From assembly GCF_965638725.1 (NCBI RefSeq), contig NC_134970.1:4841001-4905000 (forward strand): a stretch of 64,000 nt of DNA, given 5' to 3'. The DNA is from Aptenodytes patagonicus. Taxonomy: Eukaryota; Chordata; Aves; Sphenisciformes; Spheniscidae. This document shows, one piece after another, positions 22,542 to 31,300 of this stretch (positions are counted from its first letter, which is position 1; every line of letters starts with the position of its first letter). The translations under genes and the position numbers were made by a program. Below the pieces are notes generated by a model. It was given only the letters and a program-made list of their open reading frames with translations. It did not search any database and was not told the DNA's origin.

Positions 22542-25129
22542 CTAAACAACAAAAACCAAGGAGTTCACGTGAGCAGGACAGCTAAGCTTGGCCCGTCTCT
22601 TGCTGTTTGAGCTTTAATTTTAAAGGCAACAGGTAACACTTTCACCCAGGGTTTACAGCTCACATTTTGTTAATACACAAGAATGAAACCACTTTGTGCT
22701 TCTCTTTGAAAGAAAAGTCAGTTGTAGGGGCATCAATACCGGACCGCGATAAACCGCTTTTTAAACCACTCCAGCTGCTATGGAACACGCTGCTTTGAGT
22801 CATGCAAGAACTTACGATCTTAAACCTTCTGCTCTAAAGCCACCCCTAGGTTGGGTGGTGTGTTTTGGGGTTGTTGCGTACAGCAGGGACAGGAAGGTAC
22901 AGTGGACTTACAGGCCAGTTTCTTTTCTACCATTTGCAGTATCGTTCACGCCTCCTGCCAAGGCCGTGCAGCAATTATTGACAGCAGTGAAGCTGCTTAT
23001 CCAAACCGCCTCAGGCAGCACAGCGCTGCAGAGACAGCAGCAGTAAAGCTGCATCACCCCGGTAATGGTGATCCCGGCACACACAGGCCACGTTTTGTGT
23101 GACAAGTCTGTACGAACTGGTTGGCATCAAAACCAGTATCGCCGCCTCCTCCTCCTCCTCCTCCTCCTCCGGCCTGAGCAGAGCAGGGATATAGCTGGGT
23201 CAGCCTTCCCCCCCTCACCCCCGCCGTGTCCCAAAAAGATCTCTGCTCATCCCATAAAGGAATAATCTTGCAGGTTAAGAGGCTTGAATAACTCATTTCC
23301 CTCCGGGCTGAATTTGTCCACGGCAGCATTAACAAAAGATCCTTACTGCCCCATTGCAGCCTGCTCACGGGCCGACTTACAGGGCAAGAGCTTCTAAGTT
23401 ATCCTCCTTAGAGAGGATAAAACAGGTCACTGGTCACCAACCTCTGCTGACTCACGGGCAGCGATACGATAGGGTTAGAGAGGACTACGGGCAGCACCAC
23501 GCCTCACCCCTCTCCTGGCTTAGCTCTCAGCTGTAGCGTTCTGCTGCTGCTGGAAGGCCAGAGGGCCCCGGGGGACAGCAAGACTGGGAGCCACGAGACG
23601 TCCAGTCTTGTTCCATGTCCTTCTGCTCTGCTTTAAGCAACGGATTTACCCCGTATTCTTAACCGTTTACTCGACGTTTGCCACTCACCTTCCTCCACCA
23701 CCTCCCCAACAAAGACCTTGGAAATGCCAGACATGGCGATAACCACGTTCTGAGAGACAGAGGTGCCGGTGATGGACTGGATCAGCTGCACAAGAGGGAC
23801 AGAAGAGTCAGTCGAGCGAGGTACACACAGCAACGGTGAAACGTTTTAACTCTTATTTAGCAGTTTGAGCCTGTCGAATATCAGCCAACAGCTAATGAAA
23901 TGCTTAGAACTGATCTTTAAGAATTAGGTCCTACAGCTTTGGGCACGTGCTGGCTGTCAAGCTTTTAGCTTACCCTCATTCAGCTGCAGGCCCTCTACCA
24001 GGAATTACTTTTTCCCCTTGCCCCACACCACCCCCCCCAGACCACCGTTATTTAAGATGAGCTCCTGTTTAAACTGCCTAAGCCGTGCGAGGGCACCGAG
24101 CTAGAACGTAATGGGATGAGCCCATCCGAGGACGATGGCCTCGGCCACCGGGGCCGAGACGCAGCTGGAGGAGGGCGTCACCGCAGAGCCAGCTCGTGCC
24201 GTGCGAGGCCTAGCCGTGACCGCAGCCAGGCTTGGTAAGGCTCAGCCTGCTTGTTCCGCTCAGCCTCCTCCTGTGGGGAAGCGTTACTGAAGTCGTACCC
24301 GTTTAATGGCAGCTTTGGGGAAAGCAGACCGGCGATACATCTCGTAGCGGTTCAACTGTTCTTCAGAAAAGGAAGAGACCAGTATTCTGGAGCGGAGAGA
24401 ATTGATTGTTTACAGCGAAAACAAAAATAAAAGTCCGAAGCTCTTCAGGCCGCTGCAACAGTCCTGCAAAGCCCTCCTACCATCCTAGGCCTCCCGCAGT
24501 ACCAGACAGAGCCGGGAAGGGGAAGACGGTGCTCCAGCGGAGCCAAGGTTTGCAACGCAAAGCGGCCGGGCCCCCTCGGGAGGGAGGGGGGGGTCTGGGA
24601 CAGAGCCGCGGCCGTCGTTAACCACGGGCTCATAAACCGATCAAACGATTATCGCGCGGCGCCCCCCCGAGCAGCAGCCTCCCCGGCGCTCACTGCATCT
24701 TCTGGATCTCGTCCTCGTCCACTTTGTGCTTCTTCTCCTTCCTCTCCTTCAGCTCCAGCTTCACCTTCTTGGCCGCCGAGGGCTGCAGGCTGGGGTCCTC
24801 CCCGTCCACCGCCTCCCCCTCCGCGCTCCTCACCTGGGCGAGAGCGCAGCGCTCGGCTCGGCTCGGCGGCCCCACGGCCCGGCCGGACCCCGCTCCCCCC
24901 TCGCAGCCGGCCCGGCCCGGCCCGGCCTCACCTCCCCGTCCGGCGCCTCCGCCTTGGGCTCGCCGCCCCCGCCGGCCTCTCCCGCCTCGCCCTCGCCCGC
25001 CACCCCCCCGGCCGCCGGCTCCTCCGCGGCCGCCGCCCCGTCCCCCTCGGGGGACGGGGCCGCGGGCGGCGGCTCCTGGGCGGCGGCGGCCCCGAGCTCC
25101 TCCCGGCCCGCTTCGCCGGGATCCGCCAT
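22411..25129 (-). CDS. TAF11: TAF11, TFIID subunit 11 (histone-fold), complete five-exon CDS
   Basis: Reading right to left the coding exons are 25129-24932, 24833-24694, 24386-24299, 23785-23689 and 22541-22411, which join to 217 codons including the stop (human TAF11 is 211 residues). TAF11 is a TATA-binding-protein-associated factor of TFIID; its C-terminal histone fold pairs with TAF13. The N-terminus is acidic, Ala/Gly/Glu-rich and poorly conserved ([13 protein letters not shown]). It is followed by a Lys/Glu stretch ([19 protein letters not shown]), then the conserved fold: [69 protein letters not shown] and the end SKYKKIIFH. The start ATG has G at -3 and +4. The gene is convergent with BLTP3A and divergent from ANKS1A. 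Confidence 0.95.
22542..23688 (-). other. TAF11 intron 4 with (CCT)n microsatellite
   Basis: This 1147-bp intron is bounded by GTGAGT and TTTAG on the minus strand. It contains a CCT trinucleotide run at about 23144-23170 and is otherwise unique sequence. Confidence 0.7.
23144..23170 (+). repeat. (CCT)n microsatellite
   Basis: About nine uninterrupted CCT units lie in TAF11 intron 4. It is a simple polypurine/polypyrimidine repeat. Confidence 0.9.
23689..23785 (-). CDS. TAF11: TAF11 exon 4, histone fold
   Basis: The exon encodes [20 protein letters not shown], then [12 protein letters not shown], almost identical to mammalian TAF11 as I recall it. The minus-strand acceptor is CTTGTGCAG and the donor GTGAGT. 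Confidence 0.95.
24299..24386 (-). CDS. TAF11: TAF11 exon 3, histone fold
   Basis: The exon encodes [20 protein letters not shown] then AFPKAAIKR. The glutamine before ILV is split across the previous junction (CA|A). The acceptor is CGCTCCAG and the donor GTACGA, which is weak. Confidence 0.93.
24694..24833 (-). CDS. TAF11: TAF11 exon 2, Lys/Glu-rich segment
   Basis: The exon encodes [20 protein letters not shown], then [20 protein letters not shown] to EIQKM. The C-terminal half matches the conserved pre-histone-fold region. The acceptor is CGCCCAG and the donor GTGAGC. Confidence 0.93.
24932..25129 (-). CDS. TAF11: TAF11 exon 1, coding part with start codon
   Basis: The 66 codons begin [20 protein letters not shown] and end EAPDGE at a GTGAGG donor. 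Composition is very GC-rich and low in complexity. The N-terminus is not conserved in TAF11, so the start rests on frame, the good Kozak context and the CpG-rich 5' setting. The 98-bp intron after it is unusually short. Confidence 0.85.
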
Positions 25130-25218
25130 CGCCTCGCGCAGCGGCGTCGCCTCCCGATGACGCGGCGCTACGGCTGCCGCGAGGGGCACCGCGCCTTCCC
25201 GGCGGCGGGGCGGGGCCT

Positions 25219-25232
25219 GTCGCCGGGGCAAC
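25219..25232. promoter_or_regulatory. Candidate RFX X-box
   Basis: GTCGCCGGGGCAAC fits the RFX X-box pattern GTNRCC-N2-RGYAAC, an imperfect inverted repeat, about 90 bp upstream of the TAF11 start codon. The assignment is by motif only. Confidence 0.45.
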
Positions 25233-25269
25233 GGGCCTGCGGCTGCGGGTGAGGCGTGGGGCCGGGCCG

Positions 25270-26485
25270 GGGGGGGGGGGGACTGGGGACACTGGGGGAA
25301 TTGGGGTGGGAAGGGATGAGGGCACTGGGGACACTGGGGGAATTGGGGTGGGGGAACTGGGGTGGGAAGGGATGAGGGCACTGGGAGCACTGGGGGAACT
25401 GGGGGCACTGGGGACACTGGGGGAACTGGGAACACTGGGGGCACTGGGGTGGGAAGGGATGAGGGCACTGGGGGCACTGGGGGAACTGGGGACACTGGGG
25501 TGGGAAGGGATGAGGGCACTGGGGGAACTGGGGGCACTGGGGACACTGGGGGAACTGGGGGAATTGGGGTGGGAAGGGATGAGGGCACTGGGGACACTGG
25601 GGGAATTGGGGTGGGGGAACTGGGGTGGGAAGGGATGAGGGCACTGGGAGCACTGGGGGAACTGGGGGCACTGGGGACACTGGGGGAACTGGGGACACTG
25701 GGGGCACTGGGGTGGGAAGGGATGAGGGCACTGGGGGCACTGGGGGAACTGGGGACACTGGGGTGGGAAGGGATGAGGGCACTGGGGGAACTGGGGGCAC
25801 TGGGGACACTGGGGGAACTGGGGGAATTGGGGTGGGAAGGGATGAGGGCACTGGGGACACTGGGGGAATTGGGGTGGGGGAACTGGGGTGGGAAGGGATG
25901 AGGGCACTGGGAGCACTGGGGGAACTGGGGGCACTGGGGACACTGGGGGAACTGGGGACACTGGGGGACACTGGGGGACACTGGGGGCACTGGGGTGGGA
26001 AGGGATGAGGGCACTGGGAGCACTGGGGGAACTGGGGGCACTGGGGGAACTGGGGACACTGGGGGACACTGGGGGCACTGGGGTGGGGGAACTGGGGTGG
26101 GAAGGGCGGGGGGAACTGGGGGAACTGGGGACACTGGGGGCACTGGGGTGGGAAGGGATGAGGGCACTGGGGGAACTGGGGACACTGGGGGAACTGGGGA
26201 CACTGGAGGAACTGGGGTGGGAAGGGCGGGGGGAACTGGGGACACTGGGGGCACTGGGGTGGGGGAACTGGGGTGGGAAGGGTGGGGGGAACTGGGGGAA
26301 CTGGGGACACTGGGGGCACTGGGGTGGGAAGGGATGAGGGCACTGGGGGAACTGGGGACACTGGGGGAACTGGGGACACTGGAGGAACTGGGGTGGGAAG
26401 GGCGGGGGGAACTGGGGACACTGGGGGCACTGGGGTGGGGGAACTGGGGTGGGAAGGGTGGGGGGAACTGGGGGCACTGGGGTGG
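25270..26485. repeat. G-rich minisatellite with nested higher-order repeats
   Basis: About 1.2 kb is built of 10-11 bp variants such as GGGGACACTGG, GGGGGCACTGG and GGGGGAACTGG, punctuated by GGTGGGAAGGGATGAGG spacers. Two larger tandem units are visible: 263 bp (25362-25624 and 25625-25887, one mismatch by eye) and 176 bp (26097-26272 and 26273-26448). All G runs are on the plus strand, giving dense G-quadruplex potential. It sits directly upstream of TAF11. The long Pro- or Gly-rich frames across it are repeat artefacts. Confidence 0.97.
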
Positions 26486-27940
26486 AAGGGCTGGTGCCGG
26501 TGCTGGGGTACGGGGGGGTGGCCAGGGGCGAGGGGAGATCTGGGGCGAGCGTGGGGTGAGGGAGGGCCCTGCAGGGAGCCGGGCTGGGCTGGTGGCTGCA
26601 GCAGGGAGGGAGGCCGGGGGCCAGGCGGGTCCCCTCCAGCCGTGGGAGTCTTTTGTGTAGAAACAGGAGAAAAAACTGGATATTAAAAAGGACACGCGTT
26701 ACGGTGGGGCGGGGCGGGAGTCCACGGCTCAGTCTCTGGGCCCAGATCGAAGTTACCAACAAGCCAGACCTCCTCGAGGTATCACTGTGGGTTTCCCCAC
26801 TGATTTTGTGTCTCGGAAGCGGGGATTGGTTTGGACAGGCTGACACAGTCCATCTTCTCCAATGTTTCCTTCTAACGGGTCCCCCTCCGGCAGCAGGGAG
26901 CGAGGGTCGGGCTGGGGCACGGTGTGGGGAAGCCCCGGCGCCCACGTCCCCGTCCGCCCCAGCCCCTCCTCGGCCTCTGGATCTTCACCCCGCAGCTTTG
27001 TTTCTTCGGTCGTTACGTCGCAAAGCGGGACAGCCTTCACCCACTTCACAGGGCTGTGCAGGATTCATCCCGGCGTGGAAAGCCCTGGATTGCCTTTGGC
27101 AAAAGGTGCTAAATACGTGAAATTTCCATCAGCGCCTTTACGCGTCCTCCTCCTCCTCCTCGGTGAGGTTCGGTGGTCCCGAGCCTGCCGGCACGAAGGT
27201 AACGCTGCGTGTGGAGACCCAAACGAACGCTCAGCGGCCTGAGGCCGGTGGTGCTTCAGGTGGATGCCGAGGGTGGGATCCCCTGTGAGTCTCCTCCCGC
27301 GCCTGTGGCACGACACGAGATGAGGACGAGCTCCCTTCACCTCCCTCGAGGGCGAACCGCCCTGTAACGGGCTTCCCCAAACGGGGGGATCGAGAACTGC
27401 CCGTGTCAGCCTGTGCAAATCCCCCTCTGAGAGCAGCCCTAGCTGTCTGTCGGGGCTGATACCGTTAATATTGCGTTCAAATGCACCATCTGGCCACTTT
27501 TGAGGTATTTTTTACGCTAGCTGACGGCGTTACGCGGCGGATAACCGCCTCGAGCCATTTCACTTCTGGGTGTAGACCGATCCTCAGCGTGCAACGCAAA
27601 ACACCGTGGCCCCCCCCGCCCCCGCTGCCCCGCGAAGGCTTCCCCGGGGGGGTAATAGCTGCGAGGTTACCCCTGGATATTCATTCCTCCTTTATATATA
27701 TATATACATCCTCCTTTATATACGTTCCGCCTTCGGGTGCGCCCCCCGGAGCCAACGCCCGCCAGCGTTTTACGCCCAGGGCGTTGGGAACCTGGCAGAG
27801 GGGATTTGACCGAAAACCGTCCCTTTCGCCCTGCGGCACGCGCGGGAATCCCGCTTTTCTGTTGTTCACGCGTCCAACGAATAAAATTAACCAAAACGAG
27901 CCGAAAACGTGAGGCGGAGTAAAGGCTTCGTTGAAAAAAT
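26486..27940. other. TAF11-ANKS1A intergenic spacer
   Basis: GC-rich single-copy sequence lies between the minisatellite and the ANKS1A promoter. I saw a CTC repeat (about 27146-27161), a short TA dinucleotide tract (27692-27706) and GC boxes near 26705. No frame with recognisable protein similarity was found on either strand. Confidence 0.6.
27692..27706. repeat. Short (TA)n tract
   Basis: A TATATATATATATA run is followed within 20 bp by another TTTATATA. It lies 440 bp upstream of the ANKS1A start and is probably a microsatellite rather than a TATA box, given the CpG-island promoter downstream. Confidence 0.7.
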
Positions 27941-27948
27941 AACCCCGC

Positions 27949-28021
27949 GGGGGGGCGGGGCCTGCGGGGAGGCGGGCGGGGCCTAAGGCCCCGCCCGCCT
28001 CCCCGCAGGCCCCGCCTCCCC
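27949..28021. repeat. Long GC-rich palindrome
   Basis: Base-by-base pairing around A27985 gives a perfect inverted repeat 27954-28016 (31-bp arms, one-base centre). It extends to 27949-28021 with a single G/T mismatch. Each arm carries GCGGGGCCTGCGGGGAGGCG-type sequence with Sp1 boxes, so both strands present identical sites. It could extrude a very stable hairpin or cruciform. Confidence 0.93.
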
Positions 28022-28091
28022 CGCCGCGGGGCCCCGCCTCTCCCGCAGGCCCCGCCCCGGAAGGCTGCTCGGGGGGCGTGGCTCGGCGGGA

Positions 28092-28117
28092 GGCGGCGGC
28101 GGCGGCGGCGGCGGCGG
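28092..28117 (+). repeat. ANKS1A: (CGG)n repeat in ANKS1A 5'UTR
   Basis: About eight pure CGG/GGC units lie 30-55 bp upstream of the ANKS1A ATG, in the probable 5'UTR, with further GGC units just after. Confidence 0.85.
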
Positions 28118-28147
28118 GCGGGTGGCGGCGGCGGCCGGGCCCGGGCC

Positions 28148-28377
28148 ATGGGGAAGGAGCAGGAGCTGCTGGAGGCCGCCCGTACCGGCAACCTGCCCGC
28201 CGTGGAGAAGCTGTTATCGGGGAAACGTCTCAGCTCCGGCTTCGGTGGCTCCGGGGGAGGAGGAGGAGGAGGAGGAGGCGGCGGTAGCGGCGGCTCCGGG
28301 GGGGGAGGCGGCGGAGGAGGAGGAGGAGGAGGCGGCGGGAGCGGCGGTGTGGGGCACCCGCTGTCCAGTCTCCTCAG
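28148..28377 (+). CDS. ANKS1A: ANKS1A exon 1 with poly-glycine tract
   Basis: The exon encodes [20 protein letters not shown] and [12 protein letters not shown], then a glycine tract interrupted by single serines (28244-28348), then [10 protein letters not shown] with the last serine split. The donor is GTGAGC. The glycine tract is coded by mixed GGA, GGC and GGG codons and is the part most likely to vary in length. Confidence 0.94.
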
Positions 28378-31300
28378 GTGAGCGCGGCCTGGGGGGTGTG
28401 TGTGTGGGGGGGGTGTCTGTGGGGTGGTGGGAGCGGGGCTCAGGGCCGGGGAAGGGCTGTTGGGGTGGGGAGGAGGAGGTAGGGGGTACGGGGAGGGGGC
28501 TGTGGGCCTCTTGGGTAAGGGGGAGGCTGTGTGGGCTTGGGGGGGGGGGGGGCGGTGGGTTGTGGGGGCAAGGAAGGGCGTCTGTAGGGCGGGGGGGGGA
28601 AGAACCGAGGGGCTGCAGGGCCGTGGGGTGGGAGATGGGGGAAAGGAAGGGAGAGTGTGGTTGGGGCCCAGGAGGTGGGGGTCTGTGGGGATTTGGAGCG
28701 GTGGGGCGTGCGGGGATGGGGTGCTGTGGGGTCGTGGAGCTGGAAGAGGGGGTGTATGGCCCGGGCGGATTCAGGGTCACAAGGTGGGGGGTGGCGTGTA
28801 TGGGGCTGGGGGACCCGTAGGGCCATGCAGCCGGGGGGGGTGGTGGGGTGGTGGTGGTGTCTGTGAGGTTTGAGGGGGGGGCTGTAGGGCTGTGGGTTAA
28901 GTAGGAGGAATGGGCTTTTGGGGTGTTGTAGGACCGTGGGGCAGGTGGGGGGTATGGAGCTATGGGGTCATGTTGAGAGGGGCTGGGGGTGGAGGAGGCG
29001 GAAGGTGTGGGGATGGGGGTCTGTAGGGGTGGGGGGCTAGGAGGTGTGAGCTGGGGCTTGTGGGGCAAGGGGCTGGGGCTGCGGGCTGGGGGAAACGAGG
29101 TAGGGGTTGTCGGGCAGCTGTAGGGGTTTGGATGCGCTCTTGGGGTGGAGCATGTGGTGGGTGAGAGGGCTGTGGGATAAGGGGATGTTGGAGGTCCCTG
29201 GGGCTCGGCGGTGTGGGCTGGAGCCCTGGGGGACACGGACGTGGGCTGCAGCGCCGTGGGTGCGGAGGCAGTGAGGACGGGAGTCCTCCGGAGGTCTGGG
29301 TCAGCGTGGGCCAAAGGAGAAGGTGCGTTGGATGGGAATTGGGGGGCCAAGGGGATGGGTTGAGACGTTACAGGGGGCTGTGATGGATGTGGGGCGCACA
29401 GGGTGTGTGAGGAAGGGCTGGGGGAACCCTGAGGGTTTGGTGCTGCCCGTGGGACCAGGGGTGCGAGGGGGCCGTGCTGGGGGGGGCTGGCGGCGGAGCC
29501 CCTTGGGCTCGCGTGCCCCGAGGCAAGGAGCGGCAGGGGCCGGCGGGCTGGGAGAGGAGAGGAGGCTGTCTGGAGCAGGCGCTTCCAGGGCTGCCTGCTG
29601 CCCGGTGGTGGCGTGTCCCCTGGGGCTCGGACTGCTGCAGGCTACGGGGTTGTGGATGGCTGCTGGTTACCGTCGGTAGCTGCAGACTGGTGTAACTGGG
29701 GAGATGTGGTGCGCTTGGAGGAGGACTCCGGGTCAGGGTGCTAGCAGAGGCTGCTGACTCTGAAGCCAGGACGTGTGTAGGTTCCCACGGTGAGGAGAGC
29801 TGCTGGATGAATTTACTGGGACAGACGTGCAGCCGGGTGTTCGGCAAGGCGTCCTCTCGCTGCTCTTGCTCCGTGCACGCTCGCCCTTCCTCAGTAATTT
29901 TCATGGCTTGCAGTAACACTCCTCTGCTACGCTTCTCAAATCGGCGGTGGCTGGTGGGGTTTGGGGGTCGGCTGTGCTGTGCTGGGGGCTGCACAAGCGG
30001 ATGGAGGGCACGGTCATTTGCTTTAGCATTTAAAGTACGGCGCTATGTGATTTGCTCCGTTTTGAAGCTCTTAGACCTTTGTTAGTTTTTTTTTCTCCTC
30101 CCCTTTTTTCGGCATCTCCCGAGGAAACCGCTTGCTGGTGTGTTTCTTGAGTTGCAGCTTTTTGCCATTTCAGCTTCTCTGCTGGAAATGCAGGTGTTCC
30201 TGTTCCCTGAGCAACTGGTTTATATTGGGGCAGGGAGAGGAGATGTGAGTCCAGCGCTGAGTGATGCTGTCACCGTGTGGCCTGACTATTTTGAAGGATA
30301 TGACTTACCCATTTGCGGCCAGATTTGATCTATTATTCCTTTCACATAACCTTATCAGAACTCTGCTGTTGCACGTTGAGCTGAATGGCAGAGACCCGCT
30401 GACACGGAGAGCTCGTGCTTTCCTGGTGCACACATTTGCTTCTCTGAAATGTAAATCTGCTCTTGGGTCGAACTTTATTCTTCTCTTTTAATATTTTAAA
30501 CACTCTGAGCCCTCGTTTTGAGTGGGAAACTGCTCTGACCACTTCAGGCTTGTCTAAGTTAGAAGATGGATGTACTTGCGGGGTGTTTAGATAAGGTGGA
30601 GAGGGTCAGTGAGTTAAATACACACCACGAGTGTTATCAGCCTCTTGTTCTAACAGCCCCGCCGCGCTTTCCAACAATGCGCGGTGATGACGGCGACCTT
30701 TTTTCCCCGGTAAGACAACGGCTTGTGATACCAGCTGATTTGTGGAGTGGGCAGACTGTTTGACGTCTGATCAGCTAGCGTGATTTTTCACATGTAAACG
30801 TGGTTTCGTGTGTAGATGCGTATCTGAAGGATGGTGAATGTCACAGCTGTCACTCATAGCTTCTGTGTTCATTAAGTTGACTGTCAGTTGACACTATAAC
30901 GATCCCTTTCTCCCACCAAACTTCCCAATCCCTGAATCTTTTTCTCCCTGCTGCTGAGTTACAGTCAGGCTTTTTGCATGTTTACGACAGTGGTTCTCGG
31001 TCTGGAACCGTGTTGGTGTTCCCAGCCCGTTGGGAGTCGTTGCAGCGCATCGTTAACTTGCTGTGTGACATCGGCAGCAGCATCCCTGGCTTTACAAGCG
31101 TTTGCGTGCACACCCCATGAGTGTTATTGCAAACCTGAGTGGATCGTGACCTCTGTGCCGCGTTTGTACGAGCAGCGGCTGCGGTCTTCCTCGATCTCAG
31201 CGTTACAGACGCCGGGCAGTGACGGTGAGGGCAGTCTGCTCTTACCCGCAATCACCTCCTGCAAACCGGCAGTGGGGTGGGAGTTCCGGGGGCCGCGGTG

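Larger units (their letters stand above)
24690..25260. promoter_or_regulatory. TAF11: TAF11 CpG-island promoter and first exons
   Basis: The interval has very high GC and dense CpG spanning the first two TAF11 exons and about 130 bp upstream of the start. It contains a GC box (GGGGCGGGGCC near 25206), an ATGACGCGG element near 25156 and an X-box-like site at 25219. There is no TATA box. The start site is estimated at 25130-25200, not observed. Confidence 0.65.
27940..28400. promoter_or_regulatory. ANKS1A: ANKS1A CpG-island promoter
   Basis: The region is extremely GC-rich with many CpG and at least six GC boxes (GGGCGG or CCGCCC type) in 27950-28070, an ETS-like CCGGAAGG at about 28058, then a CGG repeat and the start codon at 28148. 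It has no TATA box near the gene. The start site itself is inferred to lie at about 28060-28140. Confidence 0.65.

Noticed and set aside
25362-26660. Plus-strand Gly/Thr/Asp-rich frames (GTGGTGDTGG type)
   Set aside because: These are translations of the minisatellite; the same peptide recurs in shifted frames because the 263-bp unit is not a multiple of three.
24690-26945. A 751-codon minus-strand open frame, very rich in Pro, Ser and Gln
   Set aside because: It runs through the G-rich minisatellite, where stops are absent for compositional reasons. Its right-hand end simply includes TAF11 exon 2 in frame. The true TAF11 start is in another frame at 25129, supported by splice sites.
27692-27725. 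TATATA run as a TATA box for ANKS1A
   Set aside because: It is 440 bp upstream of the start codon and outside the CpG-rich core promoter, so a dinucleotide repeat is the better reading.
27667-28191. A 174-codon minus-strand Arg/Pro-rich frame over the ANKS1A promoter
   Set aside because: Its composition is explained by the CpG island and palindrome; no family was recognised.
28214-29350. A 378-codon minus-strand Pro/Ser/Thr-rich frame
   Set aside because: It is the complement of the G-rich intron start, lacks splice structure or recognisable domains, and overlaps ANKS1A exon 1.
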